This document shows positions 9,252-17,183 of a DNA stretch of 64,000 nt, one piece after another. This DNA is from Mesorhizobium sp. WSM3862. Its GTDB lineage: Bacteria > Pseudomonadota > Alphaproteobacteria > Rhizobiales > Rhizobiaceae. Location of the stretch: the NCBI RefSeq assembly GCF_002294985.1, contig NZ_NSGE01000011.1, positions 1-64,000 on the forward strand. The letters are read 5' to 3'. Position numbers and translations under genes: made by a program. The notes beneath the pieces were generated by a model. That model was not told where the DNA came from. It ran no database searches and saw nothing but the letters and a program-made list of their open reading frames with translations. Every line of letters begins with the position of its first letter. Within the stretch, counting starts at the first letter, position 1.

Positions 9252-10525
9252 GGGCGGGCCTCGCCGGCCTTGTCGGCTTGTGCGACCTTAGGCGAATTTT
9301 GATCCCCACTGTTGCTCGCTGTCTTGCCTTCGTGCACCGTCGCGCCGTCCTTTAGCCTTGTCTGGCCTTCGACCACCACTTTCTCGCCGCCCTTGAGGCC
9401 TTGGCTGATGGCGCTGTTATCGCCCTCCGTCAGCGCCACCTGCACCGGCCGCATCTCGACCGTGTTGTCCGGCTTGACCACATAGACGAAGGGACCTTTC
9501 TGGCTCGGCTGCACCGCGACCGTCGGCACCGAGGTCATTTGCGGCATCGTGCCGGCATCAAGGATGACGTTCACATACTGCCCCGGCCAAAGCGAAAGAT
9601 CGGAGTTCGGTATGCTCGCCCGCGTGGCGATGGTGCCGGAGGCGGTGTCGACGCTGGAATCGACGAAATCGAGCGTGCCCTTGCCGATCGGCGTCGGATC
9701 GCCGTCCTTGGTCAGCGTCACGTCGCCTTGCTGTGGGCTCGCCAACGCCTTGTGCAATAAAGCAAGGTTGCTTTCCGGCAGAGTGAAATTCACCTGCAGC
9801 GGGTCCATCTGTGTGATGGTCACAAGCGGCGTCGTGGTGCTTGAGCCGTTGCTGGTGGTGACGAGATCCCCGACCGAGACATTGACCGCCCCCAGCCTGC
9901 CTGAGATGGGCGCGCTGATGGTCGCGTAGCTTAACTGGACCGTATCGGCGTCGATCGTCGCCTTGTCTGCATCGATGGTGGCGGCCGCGGCCTTCTGCGC
10001 CGCCAGTGCCTGGTCGTAAGTCTGCTGCGTGCCAGCCTGCTTGGCGACAAGGTCCTTGGCGCGCTGAAGATCCGCTGTAGCGCTCACCAGCAGGGCCTGG
10101 TCCTTGACCAGCGTCGCCTGGTCCTTGGCAAGCTGCGCCTTCAGCGCGCGGTCATCGAGCGAGAAGAGAAGGTCGCCGGCCTTGACCATTTGCCCGTCCT
10201 TCACCGCGATCGACACGATCTGGCTGGAGACACGGGCATTCACGCTGACCACCGATGGCGAGGAGACGAAGCCGATGGCGTAGCGGCGGATCGGAAAATC
10301 TGCGGTCGTCGCAGTTGCCGAAACGATCGAGGCGGAACGCGCGCCGCCAGCGCCGCCCTTCTGGCTGCCAGACGCCTTGGTCGTGTCGGCGCCGGCTGCG
10401 TCGGCCTGCTGGCCGGAGATCAGCTGCTGCACCCTGCCCATCGTGGCGGGCGACAGGTAAAGGCCGACACCTGCAAGGCAGGCCAGAGCAACGACTGTAA
10501 AGGCGATTTTTCCGCGCATCGACAA
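9248..10525 (-). CDS. RND efflux periplasmic adaptor (MdtA type)
   Basis: Membrane fusion protein that links the RND permease to an outer-membrane channel; 425 residues. An N-terminal membrane anchor (about residues 7-27) is followed by a biotinyl-lipoyl segment, a helical hairpin (AKDQATLVKDQALLVSAT...), a second lipoyl half around PISGRLGAVNVSVGDLV, then beta-barrel and membrane-proximal domains. The C-terminal 30 residues are polar and low complexity. It is the first gene of a two-gene operon with the permease (4-base overlap). The 185-base upstream gap contains a perfect palindrome at 10667-10685 that could be the operator of an unlinked regulator. Confidence 0.93.
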   Translation of the reverse strand: MSMRGKIAFTVVALACLAGVGLYLSPATMGRVQQLISGQQADAAGADTTKASGSQKGGAGGARSASIVSATATTADFPIRRYAIGFVSSPSVVSVNARVSSQIVSIAVKDGQMVKAGDLLFSLDDRALKAQLAKDQATLVKDQALLVSATADLQRAKDLVAKQAGTQQTYDQALAAQKAAAATIDADKATIDADTVQLSYATISAPISGRLGAVNVSVGDLVTTSNGSSTTTPLVTITQMDPLQVNFTLPESNLALLHKALASPQQGDVTLTKDGDPTPIGKGTLDFVDSSVDTASGTIATRASIPNSDLSLWPGQYVNVILDAGTMPQMTSVPTVAVQPSQKGPFVYVVKPDNTVEMRPVQVALTEGDNSAISQGLKGGEKVVVEGQTRLKDGATVHEGKTASNSGDQNSPKVAQADKAGEARP

Positions 10526-10666
10526 CTGGCCCTCTATCCGACACGCCGAAACCGGTGGTCTATTCTCAGCTCATTCACGACCGTTGCCGCGAATTTCGCC
10601 GAATAGATAGGACAAGGCTTTGGCGGAAAAGGGCCAAAACGCGGGATTACGAAGATTTAATATGCA

Positions 10667-10685
10667 CTGCACAATTGTTGTGCAG
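10667..10685. promoter_or_regulatory. Perfect palindrome upstream of the RND operon
   Basis: CTGCACAA and TTGTGCAG are exact 8-base arms with a 3-base spacer. The site lies 142 bases upstream of the RND adaptor start and 26 bases past the end of the LysE gene. No T-run follows on either strand, so a TetR-type operator is more likely than an intrinsic terminator. No regulator gene is adjacent. Confidence 0.4.
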
Positions 10686-10710
10686 CCGGCTAACGTGCCG
10701 TGGCGATCCC

Positions 10711-11307
10711 TTAACGCAGCATCGGCCAGAGCGTCGCTGCGAGCAGCAGACCCATTCCTATGTTGAACCATTTCAGCCGCACGGGATCCGAAAGGAAGCC
10801 GCGCAGCGCGGTGCCGAACCCGGCCCACACCGAAACGCTGGGCAGGTTGACGATGGTGAAGGCGATCGAAATCAGCGCCACCGAGACGAACGGATGATCC
10901 GGATTGGTGTAGACGGCCATGGCAGTGATCGCCATCACCCACGCCTTCGGATTGACCCATTGGAACGCGGCGGCATCGATGAAGCGCATCGGCCGCGCCT
11001 CCGCCCCGCCCTTGCCACCCATCGAGCGCGACATGCCGATCTTCCAGGCAAGGTAGAGCAAATAGGCGGCGCCGGCGATTTTCAGCGCCGTATGCAGCAC
11101 CGGAAACGCTGTCAGCACCGCGCCGAGTCCGAAGCCGACGGCGAGCAGCAGAACCAGAAAACCGATGCTGATGCCGAGCATATGCGGAACCGTTCTGAGG
11201 ATGCCGAAATTGACGCCAGAGGCCAGCAGCATGAGATTGTTCGGTCCTGGCGTGATCGACGTCACGAAGGCATAGACCAGGAGTGCAAGGAACGCGTTGA
11301 CGGACAT
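10711..11307 (-). CDS. LysE/RhtB family amino-acid exporter
   Basis: Inner-membrane exporter of the LysE/RhtB superfamily, 198 residues with about six hydrophobic segments. The N-terminal signature TSITPGPNNLMLLASGVNFG (residues 16-35) is diagnostic. The ATG at 11307 is preceded by GGAGAGG five bases upstream; an ATG three bases earlier, at 11310, lies too close to that site, and longer frames upstream are not supported. It lies downstream of ilvH on the same strand after a 120-base gap, so it may or may not be linked to branched-chain amino-acid metabolism. The substrate is unknown. Confidence 0.9.
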   Translation of the reverse strand: MSVNAFLALLVYAFVTSITPGPNNLMLLASGVNFGILRTVPHMLGISIGFLVLLLAVGFGLGAVLTAFPVLHTALKIAGAAYLLYLAWKIGMSRSMGGKGGAEARPMRFIDAAAFQWVNPKAWVMAITAMAVYTNPDHPFVSVALISIAFTIVNLPSVSVWAGFGTALRGFLSDPVRLKWFNIGMGLLLAATLWPMLR

Positions 11308-11429
11308 CATATCCTCTCCGGATAGGTCAGCTATATTGTCCTTTTTCGACAGGTGCGCAAAAGCCACGGACGGGTCGACCGCCGGGCAAGCGAGGAGAAG
11401 TTGAAGCAGTCGGAGCGGTGGTGGCGCGG

Positions 11430-12002
11430 CTACATCCCCTGCGGGCCGCGGTTCATGGCTGCGACACCGGTGCGGCAGATCTCGACCAGGCCGAGCGGCT
11501 TCATGATGGCAATGAACTGGTCGAGCTTGGAACCCTTGCCGGTGATTTCGAAGATGAAATGCTCGGTGTTGGCGTCGATGACCGACGCGCGGAAGGCATC
11601 GGCCAGCCGCAGCGCCTCGACGCGGGCGTCGCCGGTGCCGGCGACCTTGACGAGCGCAAGCTCGCGCTCCAGCGGCCGCTCCTGGCCGAGCTCGTGCGAG
11701 CGCACGGTGAGATCGACCACGCGGTGCACTGGCACGATCCGCTCGAGCTGGTGCTTGATCTGCTCCAGCACATGCGGCGTGCCGCGCGTCACGATGGTGA
11801 TGCGCGACAAATGCTTCTCGTGCTCGGTCTCGGACACCGTAAGGCTTTCGATGTTGTAGCCGCGCCCCGAGAACAAGCCGATGACGCGGGCAAGCACGCC
11901 CGGCTCGTTGTCGACCAGCACGGAAAGCGTGTGCGTTTCCGGCTTTTCGGTTTCCTTGGCGATGAAGTAGGCGGAGCCGGTCGGCTGGAGCTGTGCGTTC
12001 AT
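11430..12002 (-). CDS. ilvH: Acetolactate synthase small (regulatory) subunit
   Basis: Regulatory subunit that activates the large subunit and gives valine feedback inhibition. The 190-residue protein has an N-terminal ACT domain (HTLSVLVDNEPGVLARVIGL at about residues 24-43, then GYNIESLTVSETE) and the conserved C-terminal ALS_ss_C domain around RSSVIDANTEHFIFEITG. It follows the large-subunit gene on the same strand after 76 bases, as in other alphaproteobacterial ilvIH operons. It is therefore probably controlled by the attenuator at 13926-13948 upstream of ilvI. Confidence 0.96.
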   Translation of the reverse strand: MNAQLQPTGSAYFIAKETEKPETHTLSVLVDNEPGVLARVIGLFSGRGYNIESLTVSETEHEKHLSRITIVTRGTPHVLEQIKHQLERIVPVHRVVDLTVRSHELGQERPLERELALVKVAGTGDARVEALRLADAFRASVIDANTEHFIFEITGKGSKLDQFIAIMKPLGLVEICRTGVAAMNRGPQGM

Positions 12003-12078
12003 GACGTGAATCTCGATTTCAAACTTTGGCGCTAATTCTCTGTTTCCACACGGCTTCCGCCGCAGACGCTGCCTGCCG

Positions 12079-13860
12079 CTACACCAGTTCCCTGCCCTTG
12101 GCGTCGATGGCGTTGGCCACCGCCTCGTCGGTCGCCTCGTCAGGCAGGAGCATCTCGTTATGCGCCTTGCCGGACGGGATCATCGGGAAGCAGTTGGCAA
12201 GAGTCGCCACGCGGCAGTCGAACAGCACCGGCTTCCTCACCGAGATCATCTCGCGGATCGCGTCATCCAACTCGTCCGGCTTGTCGCAGCGTATGCCATG
12301 GCCGCCATAGGCGTCCGCCAGCTTGACGAAATCCGGCATCGCCTCGGTGTAGGAATGCGACAGCCGGTTGCCGTGCAGCAGCTGCTGCCACTGGCGCACC
12401 ATGCCCATATATTGGTTGTTGAGGATGAAGATCTTGATCGGCGCTTCGTACTGCACGGCCGAGCTCATCTCCTGCATCGTCATCTGCACCGAAGCGTCGC
12501 CGGCGATGTCGATGACCAGCGCATTCGGATGTGCGATCTGCACGCCGAGCGCCGCCGGCAGGCCATATCCCATCGTGCCCAGGCCGCCCGAGGTCATCCA
12601 GCGGTTGGGCTTGTCGAAGTGATAGTGCTGCGCCGCCCACATCTGGTGCTGGCCGACTTCGGTGGTGATGTAGGTGTCCATATCCTTGGTCAGTGCATAG
12701 AGCCGCTGGATCGCATATTGCGGCATGATCACGTCGTTGTTCATCCTATAGGCGAGCGAGTCCCGCGCGCGCCATTTCGCGATCTGCTCCCACCATGGAT
12801 AGAGCGCCTTCTTGTCGGCCTTGGCGGTCGCCCGCCACAGCCGCACCAGATCCTCCAGCACGCGGCCGACATCGCCCAGGATCGGCACGTCGGCATGGAC
12901 GTTCTTGTTGATCGAGGACGGATCGATGTCGATATGGATCTTCTTCGAGTTCGGCGAGAACGCGGTCAGCCGGCCGGTGATGCGGTCGTCGAAGCGCGCG
13001 CCGATGCAGATCATCACGTCGCAATCATGCATGGCCATGTTGGCTTCGTAGGTGCCATGCATGCCGAGCATGCCGATCCAGTTCTTGCCCGAAGCCGGAT
13101 AGGCACCGAGGCCCATCAGCGTCGAGGTGATCGGAAAGCCGGTGAGGTCGACCAGCTCGCGCAGCAGATGGCTGGCTTCCGGACCTGAATTGATGACGCC
13201 GCCGCCGCTGTAGATGATCGGCCTCTTCGCGCCGGCCATCAATTCGACGGCGGCCTTCACCTTCTCCAGATCGCCCTGGACCTTCGGCTGATAGCTGGTG
13301 CGCGGCGCCGTCTGCGGCGGCACGTAGATGCCCTTGGCGAACTGCACGTCCTTCGGAATGTCGACCACGACCGGGCCGGGGCGGCCGGTGGTCGCGACAT
13401 GGAAGGCTTCATGGATGGTGGCGGCCAACTCGTTGACGTCTTTCACCAGCCAATTGTGCTTGGTGCAGGGGCGCGTGATGCCGACGGTGTCGCATTCCTG
13501 GAAGGCGTCGGAGCCGATCAGCGAAGTCGGCACCTGACCGGTGAGACAGACCAGCGGAATGGAATCCATCAGCGCGTCCTGCAGCGGCGTCACCGCATTG
13601 GTTGCCCCGGGGCCGGACGTGACCAGCAGCACGCCGGCCTTGCCCGTCGAACGCGCATAGCCTTCGGCGGCATGGCCGGCACCCTGCTCGTGCCTGACCA
13701 GAATGTGCTCGACCTCATCCTGCTGGAAGATCTCGTCATAGATCGGAAGGACCGCGCCGCCCGGATAGCCGAAGACATGCTTGACGCCGTTGTCCTTCAG
13801 CGCCTGCACCACCATTTCGGCGCCCGTCATTTCGCGCCGCTCGTTATGTCCGTTGCTCAT
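12079..13860 (-). CDS. ilvI: Acetolactate synthase large (catalytic) subunit
   Basis: Thiamine-diphosphate enzyme that makes acetolactate and acetohydroxybutyrate, the first common step to valine, leucine and isoleucine. At 593 residues it is full length. It shows the N-terminal ThDP pyrimidine domain with the catalytic glutamate in RHEQGAGHAAEGYA, the central FAD-binding domain, and the C-terminal ThDP/Mg site IAGDASVQMTMQE...NNQYMGMVRQWQ. Upstream at 13926-14070 lie a promoter, a 16-codon leader peptide and a terminator hairpin, pointing to attenuation by charged branched-chain tRNAs. ilvH follows it on the same strand. Confidence 0.97.
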   Translation of the reverse strand: MSNGHNERREMTGAEMVVQALKDNGVKHVFGYPGGAVLPIYDEIFQQDEVEHILVRHEQGAGHAAEGYARSTGKAGVLLVTSGPGATNAVTPLQDALMDSIPLVCLTGQVPTSLIGSDAFQECDTVGITRPCTKHNWLVKDVNELAATIHEAFHVATTGRPGPVVVDIPKDVQFAKGIYVPPQTAPRTSYQPKVQGDLEKVKAAVELMAGAKRPIIYSGGGVINSGPEASHLLRELVDLTGFPITSTLMGLGAYPASGKNWIGMLGMHGTYEANMAMHDCDVMICIGARFDDRITGRLTAFSPNSKKIHIDIDPSSINKNVHADVPILGDVGRVLEDLVRLWRATAKADKKALYPWWEQIAKWRARDSLAYRMNNDVIMPQYAIQRLYALTKDMDTYITTEVGQHQMWAAQHYHFDKPNRWMTSGGLGTMGYGLPAALGVQIAHPNALVIDIAGDASVQMTMQEMSSAVQYEAPIKIFILNNQYMGMVRQWQQLLHGNRLSHSYTEAMPDFVKLADAYGGHGIRCDKPDELDDAIREMISVRKPVLFDCRVATLANCFPMIPSGKAHNEMLLPDEATDEAVANAIDAKGRELV

Positions 13861-13925
13861 CGGTCTGGTCCCGTACTGTTCGCCATCTGGCGATTTGCTG
13901 GTCGTCTAGTTGGGTTTTGGGCAAT

Positions 13926-13948
13926 AAAAAAGGCCCCCGAGGGAGCCT
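13926..13948 (-). terminator. Attenuator terminator in the ilvI leader
   Basis: On the minus strand AGGCTCC pairs with GGGGCCT (one G-T pair) around a CTCG loop and is followed at once by six T residues. It lies 34 bases downstream of the leader-peptide stop codon and 66 bases before the ilvI ATG. That position, after a short peptide rich in Leu, Ile and Val codons, fits a transcription attenuator. Confidence 0.8.
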
Positions 13949-13981
13949 GTGGGATGCGCATGGGAGGTTTTCGCCTGGCGG

Positions 13982-14032
13982 TTACACCGCCTTGCCCACG
14001 CGCCAGCCTACGAGAATGAGTGCTGTTTTCAT
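13982..14032 (-). CDS. ilvL: ilv leader peptide (attenuation)
   Basis: A 16-codon open frame encoding MKTALILVGWRVGKAV and ending in TAA. Six of its 16 codons are for Leu, Ile or Val, with the run LILV at positions 5-8, so ribosome stalling would report shortage of any of the three end products of the pathway. It lies between a strong promoter (14041-14070) and a terminator hairpin (13926-13948), upstream of ilvI. The -10 element ends only eight bases before the ATG, so the transcript probably starts at or next to the A of the ATG and the peptide would be translated from a leaderless mRNA, as established for trpL of Sinorhizobium meliloti. Part of the peptide-coding sequence (CTGGCG) can pair with CGCCAG just after the stop. 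Confidence 0.8.
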   Translation of the reverse strand: MKTALILVGWRVGKAV

Positions 14033-14040
14033 GGGCGCGG

Positions 14041-14070
14041 ACAATAAGGTCGGTTCCGCGCCGCTGTCAA
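14041..14070 (-). promoter_or_regulatory. Promoter of the ilvL-ilvI-ilvH transcript
   Basis: A perfect -35 box TTGACA (14065-14070) is followed after 17-18 bases by TTATTGT (-10, 14041-14047). A start point 7-9 bases downstream coincides with the leader-peptide ATG at 14032. No other such match was seen in the 228 bases before the upstream gene. Confidence 0.7.
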
Positions 14071-14260
14071 CGGGCAATCTGTCGGTCCCATTGTTCAGCG
14101 GCGCGGATTGTTCAGGCCGCCAGCACCACACCCCTTGCCTGGCTGCCGCCAACGCATTTTGCCGGGTATGTCGAGACTCATGATGTTGCCGAGAAAACAT
14201 CTCTAGTCTTCGGCGGCGCACTATTGTCGGCAAGTGTGCCGGGTGGGGCGGCGCCGGTGA

Positions 14261-14851
14261 TCACGTCGCGCTTTGGGTCGCGAACTTTTTCACCACCCGC
14301 TCCAGCAGCGGCACGTAGTCGCGAAAGGCGCGCGTCTTCATGTTGGCGACCTTGCCACCCTCGTCCCAGATGCGCACACGCACGGCTTCCTGATGGAATG
14401 GATTGCTGCGGAACTCCGCCACCTCCTCCGCGCTCATCGGCCCGCCCTGCAGCGACAGCGTATGGACCGAGGCCGGCGACAGCTTGCCGAAATAGGAGGG
14501 ATCGGTGGCGCAGAGATAACGCTTGGCCGCAACATGCAGCCTGACGCATTCGACGATGACCGGCGGAAAGAACGGCGCCAGCACCTCGCCACCCGCCTCG
14601 TCGTGGTGCTTGTCCTCGACGTCGTCGGGCGAATAGGTGCCGAACTCGCTGGTGTAGTGGCCGATGTCGTGCAGCAGCGCCGCAGCCACAAGCTCCTCCG
14701 GCGCGCCATCCTGCTCGGCTAGCCACGCGCCCTGCAGCATATGCTCGGACATGGTGACCGGCTCGCCGAGATAGGATTCCGCGCCGCGACGCTCGAAAAT
14801 GTCGGCGATGAACTCGACGATGTTGCCGGTGTTCAGTTCATTCGATTTCAT
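14261..14851 (-). CDS. tmpB: HD-domain diiron oxygenase, TmpB/PhnZ-like
   Basis: Probable mixed-valence diiron oxygenase that cleaves the C-P bond of a 1-hydroxylated aminophosphonate, releasing phosphate. The 196-residue HD-fold protein shows the metal ligands in SEHMLQGA, LLHDIGHY, HHDEAGG and RLHVAAKRYL. Tyr27 and Glu30 (SYLGEPVT) match the spacing of the mobile Tyr/Glu pair that gates the PhnZ active site. Its gene overlaps by four bases the end of a gamma-butyrobetaine-hydroxylase-like dioxygenase gene. That pairing is the TmpA/TmpB arrangement, which converts 2-trimethylaminoethylphosphonate to glycine betaine and phosphate. PhnY/PhnZ use an unrelated PhyH-type partner, so TmpB is the better name. 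The substrate is inferred. Confidence 0.8.
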   Translation of the reverse strand: MKSNELNTGNIVEFIADIFERRGAESYLGEPVTMSEHMLQGAWLAEQDGAPEELVAAALLHDIGHYTSEFGTYSPDDVEDKHHDEAGGEVLAPFFPPVIVECVRLHVAAKRYLCATDPSYFGKLSPASVHTLSLQGGPMSAEEVAEFRSNPFHQEAVRVRIWDEGGKVANMKTRAFRDYVPLLERVVKKFATQSAT

Positions 14852-15999
14852 TCGGCCGCCTCTCTGACATCGTGTTCGATTGCCGCCAGCGTGGACAGCA
14901 GGCCGTCCTTGTCGGCGTAGCAGCCCTGCAGCCAGCGCGTGCCGCTGCCGGAAAAGGCCTTGCGCGCATGCATGACGCGCGTGTTGTCGACGATGAACGA
15001 CTGGCCCGCCTCGAGCTTGAAGGTCACCTCGAAGGCCGGATCCTCGATCAGTTCGGCGAACCGGCGATAGGCAGCGTAATATGCGTCCATTTCGGCGAAC
15101 GGCACGTCGATGGTCGGCGCCAGCGAACGGTTGTTGAAGCGCACGCAGATGAGCTCGCCATCCGGTCCGAGCTCAATCATCGGGCGCTTGGACTGCAGCC
15201 GCACGCCCGATGAGCCGGCATATTCGAAGCGCGCCGGATAGGAGGAAAGCAACCGGAAGCCGTCCGAATTCTCGGCCTGCAGCGCGGCCGCCACCGCGAA
15301 TCCGTCGACGACGCTGGATTCGCCGCCTTCCACCGTATTCTCGATGCAGGCCAGGATCTGCAGCGTCGGCACCGGGTCGCGGTAGGGATTGTCGGTATGC
15401 GCCTGCAGGCCGAGATTGGTGTAGGCAAGATTGTTCGGATTGACCTCGGCGCGCACCTCGAACCAGCGCCCGTAATTGGTCTCCCTGATATATCCGAAGA
15501 GATCGGCCACACTGCACAATGCCCCGGATTCGGCCGGCAGACCGTCCATGACGGCAAAGCCAAAGCTCCGTACCGCCGTCAGCCATTGCCGCAGAACATT
15601 CCTGTCGTGCCGCGCCTCACTATAGGCCGCGCGCGGCACCGAACTCTGCATCGTGGCCTTGGTCCACCGCCGAATGTCGCTGCCGGTCCAGCCGGGCTGC
15701 CGATTTTCTTCACGGTCGTAAGTATGGCCACGAAGCCAGCTTGCGGGAAAGCTGACGGTCTTGTCTTCAGGCACGAACGTGACCACCAGCGCCTCGCCCT
15801 TGATCGAGGCCTCTCCGATCCGTGTCTCGGCCGGAATGTCCAGGATGGTGATCAGCCGCTGGCCGTTGCCGGAGCTGCGGGTCCTGTCGTCCAGCGCGTT
15901 GTCGCGCAGCCACATGGCATGGAATCGGCTGCGTGTTCCATCGTCCCAGCCAAGCGCGATCGTCCGTCCTTCGTCGACAAGGGTTGCTCTCGTCAGCAT
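14848..15999 (-). CDS. tmpA: 2-oxoglutarate/Fe dioxygenase, TmpA-like
   Basis: Probable [2-(trimethylamino)ethyl]phosphonate dioxygenase, the hydroxylating first step before TmpB. The 383-residue protein has a gamma-butyrobetaine-hydroxylase N-terminal domain (about residues 10-95, WLRDNALDD) and a TauD catalytic domain. Iron ligands are His201 and Asp203 (HTDNPYRDP) and His344 (NTRVMHARKAF), with Arg355 placed to bind 2-oxoglutarate. The N-terminal domain lacks the zinc-binding cysteines of human BBOX. Phosphonate rather than carnitine metabolism is inferred from the overlapping TmpB-like gene; gamma-butyrobetaine hydroxylase remains an alternative. A divergent LysR gene that might have controlled it survives only as a fragment at 16130-16303. 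Confidence 0.8.
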   Translation of the reverse strand: MLTRATLVDEGRTIALGWDDGTRSRFHAMWLRDNALDDRTRSSGNGQRLITILDIPAETRIGEASIKGEALVVTFVPEDKTVSFPASWLRGHTYDREENRQPGWTGSDIRRWTKATMQSSVPRAAYSEARHDRNVLRQWLTAVRSFGFAVMDGLPAESGALCSVADLFGYIRETNYGRWFEVRAEVNPNNLAYTNLGLQAHTDNPYRDPVPTLQILACIENTVEGGESSVVDGFAVAAALQAENSDGFRLLSSYPARFEYAGSSGVRLQSKRPMIELGPDGELICVRFNNRSLAPTIDVPFAEMDAYYAAYRRFAELIEDPAFEVTFKLEAGQSFIVDNTRVMHARKAFSGSGTRWLQGCYADKDGLLSTLAAIEHDVREAAE

Positions 16000-16129
16000 G
16001 TTTCTGAAACTCCTTCGGGCCGTCGCCGCGGTACCGATTGCATGCTGTCTTTGCCAAAGGCATAATTCAAGTTACTGTTTTTCGGCCAATGCCGCCAAAA
16101 ACCTAATGACTGGAAAAGCTGCCGATCCC

Positions 16130-16303
16130 ATGCCTCCGCTCGACTGGCTACGCAGTTTCGAAGCGGCTGCGCGCCTGTCCGAGTTCGAGCTTTCGAGCCC
16201 ATCGGGTCACTTCCTGACGCGGCCATCGTCATCGCGGCTGTCCGGCGCCGAACAGGATTTTCGCCGCTGGCTTTTGTCGCGTCTCGCCAGCATTTCAGGA
16301 TAG
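16130..16303 (+). pseudogene. LysR-type regulator, 5' remnant
   Basis: An ATG at 16130 opens MPPLDWLRSFEAAARLSEF, a textbook beginning of a GcvA-like LysR regulator, where a helix-turn-helix should continue with an AAAELG-like sequence. Instead the reading changes after about 19 residues to Ser- and Arg-rich sequence with no LysR features and stops at 16303, inside the end of the convergent GNAT gene. The remnant is divergent from tmpA with a 130-base gap, the usual place for the regulator of such a pair. I interpret it as a deletion that removed almost all of the regulator gene. The short peptide is unlikely to be functional. Confidence 0.7.
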
Positions 16304-16834
16304 CGCCCGGGCCGGCTCCCCTATCCGCTTCCAATAGATGAGCGTGCCGGTGAGCCCACCATGCGGTTTCAGCGCATAGTTCGGAATCTCGCCGGTCAGC
16401 GAGAAGCCGAGTCTTTCGTAAAGGTCGGCTGCCCCCTCTTCGCTTGCTGTGTCCAACACCAGCAGGGTGCGCCCTTTCTTCACCGCCAGTTCCTCGGCGG
16501 CCCGCATAAGGCTGGTGGCAATACCTTTGCCGCGAGAGTCAAGGCGGGTCATCAACTTGGCGATCTCGGCGCGGTGCGGTTGGTTGGGCGGGCAGTCGAG
16601 AAGCAGCGTGACGGTGCCGACAAGCGCCTCGCCATCCCATGCGCCCAGCAGCGCCCGTTCCCCGCGCGCCGCGGCAGCGAGCGATTTGCGCCAGAACTCG
16701 TGGGCTGCATCGGGGGACAAGGGATGCATGAAGCTCACCGATCCGCCGGCGGCGACTGTCTCGATCAGCAGGTCGGCGAGCATCCCGCTGGTTTTTGCGT
16801 CGTCGTTCAGCGCCCTGATTTCAGGCGGGTTCAT
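16295..16834 (-). CDS. GNAT family N-acetyltransferase
   Basis: Acetyl-CoA-dependent acetyltransferase of unknown substrate, 179 residues. The GNAT core is visible: strand 4 with GTVTLLLDCPPNQPHRAEIAKL, motif A with SRGKGIATSLMRAAEELA (Q/RxxGxG/A pattern, about residues 107-124) and the C-terminal GAADLYERLGFSLTGEIPNYAL. The start ATG at 16834 lies 36 bases downstream of a small conserved gene on the same strand. Its 3' end overlaps the LysR remnant on the other strand, which suggests that a deletion joined the two regions. Confidence 0.85.
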   Translation of the reverse strand: MNPPEIRALNDDAKTSGMLADLLIETVAAGGSVSFMHPLSPDAAHEFWRKSLAAAARGERALLGAWDGEALVGTVTLLLDCPPNQPHRAEIAKLMTRLDSRGKGIATSLMRAAEELAVKKGRTLLVLDTASEEGAADLYERLGFSLTGEIPNYALKPHGGLTGTLIYWKRIGEPARALS

Positions 16835-16870
16835 GTCGGTGGTCTCCAGGTGATGAGGTTCGAGCCGCGG

Positions 16871-17179
16871 TCATGCGAAATGACTGCTCCGTCTTCGGCG
16901 GCGCGCCCTTCGGATTTCCGCGATACGTTCGGCATCGTCCTCGCTGAGGTGCCGCCCGCGCTCCAGGATCTCGAGCGTGTATTCCTCATAGGTGAGCCCA
17001 AGCCGCTCGGCCTTTTCCAGCCGCATCAGCATGACGGCGTGGCTCGGCGCCTTCCAGGCTTTCTCGTGGGCGGTGCGCCAGTGAAGAAAGATGTAGGGGT
17101 CGCCCTTGCCCCAAGGCGGACCTTCGTAGTCGTCGAGAGGCGGCCCGCCATTGTGGGACCGTTCAGGCCGGCGTGCCAT
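16871..17179 (-). CDS. Small conserved hypothetical protein
   Basis: Product of 102 residues that I do not recognise by function. It begins MARRPERSHNGGPPLDDYEG, a proline- and glycine-rich opening seen in small rhizobial proteins, followed by a helical stretch (AVMLMRLEKAERLGLTYEEYTLEILERGRHLSE) and a basic C terminus with RRARRRRRSS. The ATG at 17179 sits four bases after the stop of the XRE-cupin regulator gene, so the two are almost certainly co-transcribed and a role linked to that regulator is possible. No membrane segment or signal peptide is seen. The basic tail might contact nucleic acid, but this is a guess. Confidence 0.6.
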   Translation of the reverse strand: MARRPERSHNGGPPLDDYEGPPWGKGDPYIFLHWRTAHEKAWKAPSHAVMLMRLEKAERLGLTYEEYTLEILERGRHLSEDDAERIAEIRRARRRRRSSHFA

Positions 17180-17183
17180 GCGA

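Noticed and set aside
7191..9302. 703-codon plus-strand open frame
   Set aside because: Antisense to the RND permease, rich in Arg, Asp and His as expected for a GC-rich shadow frame; no family resemblance.
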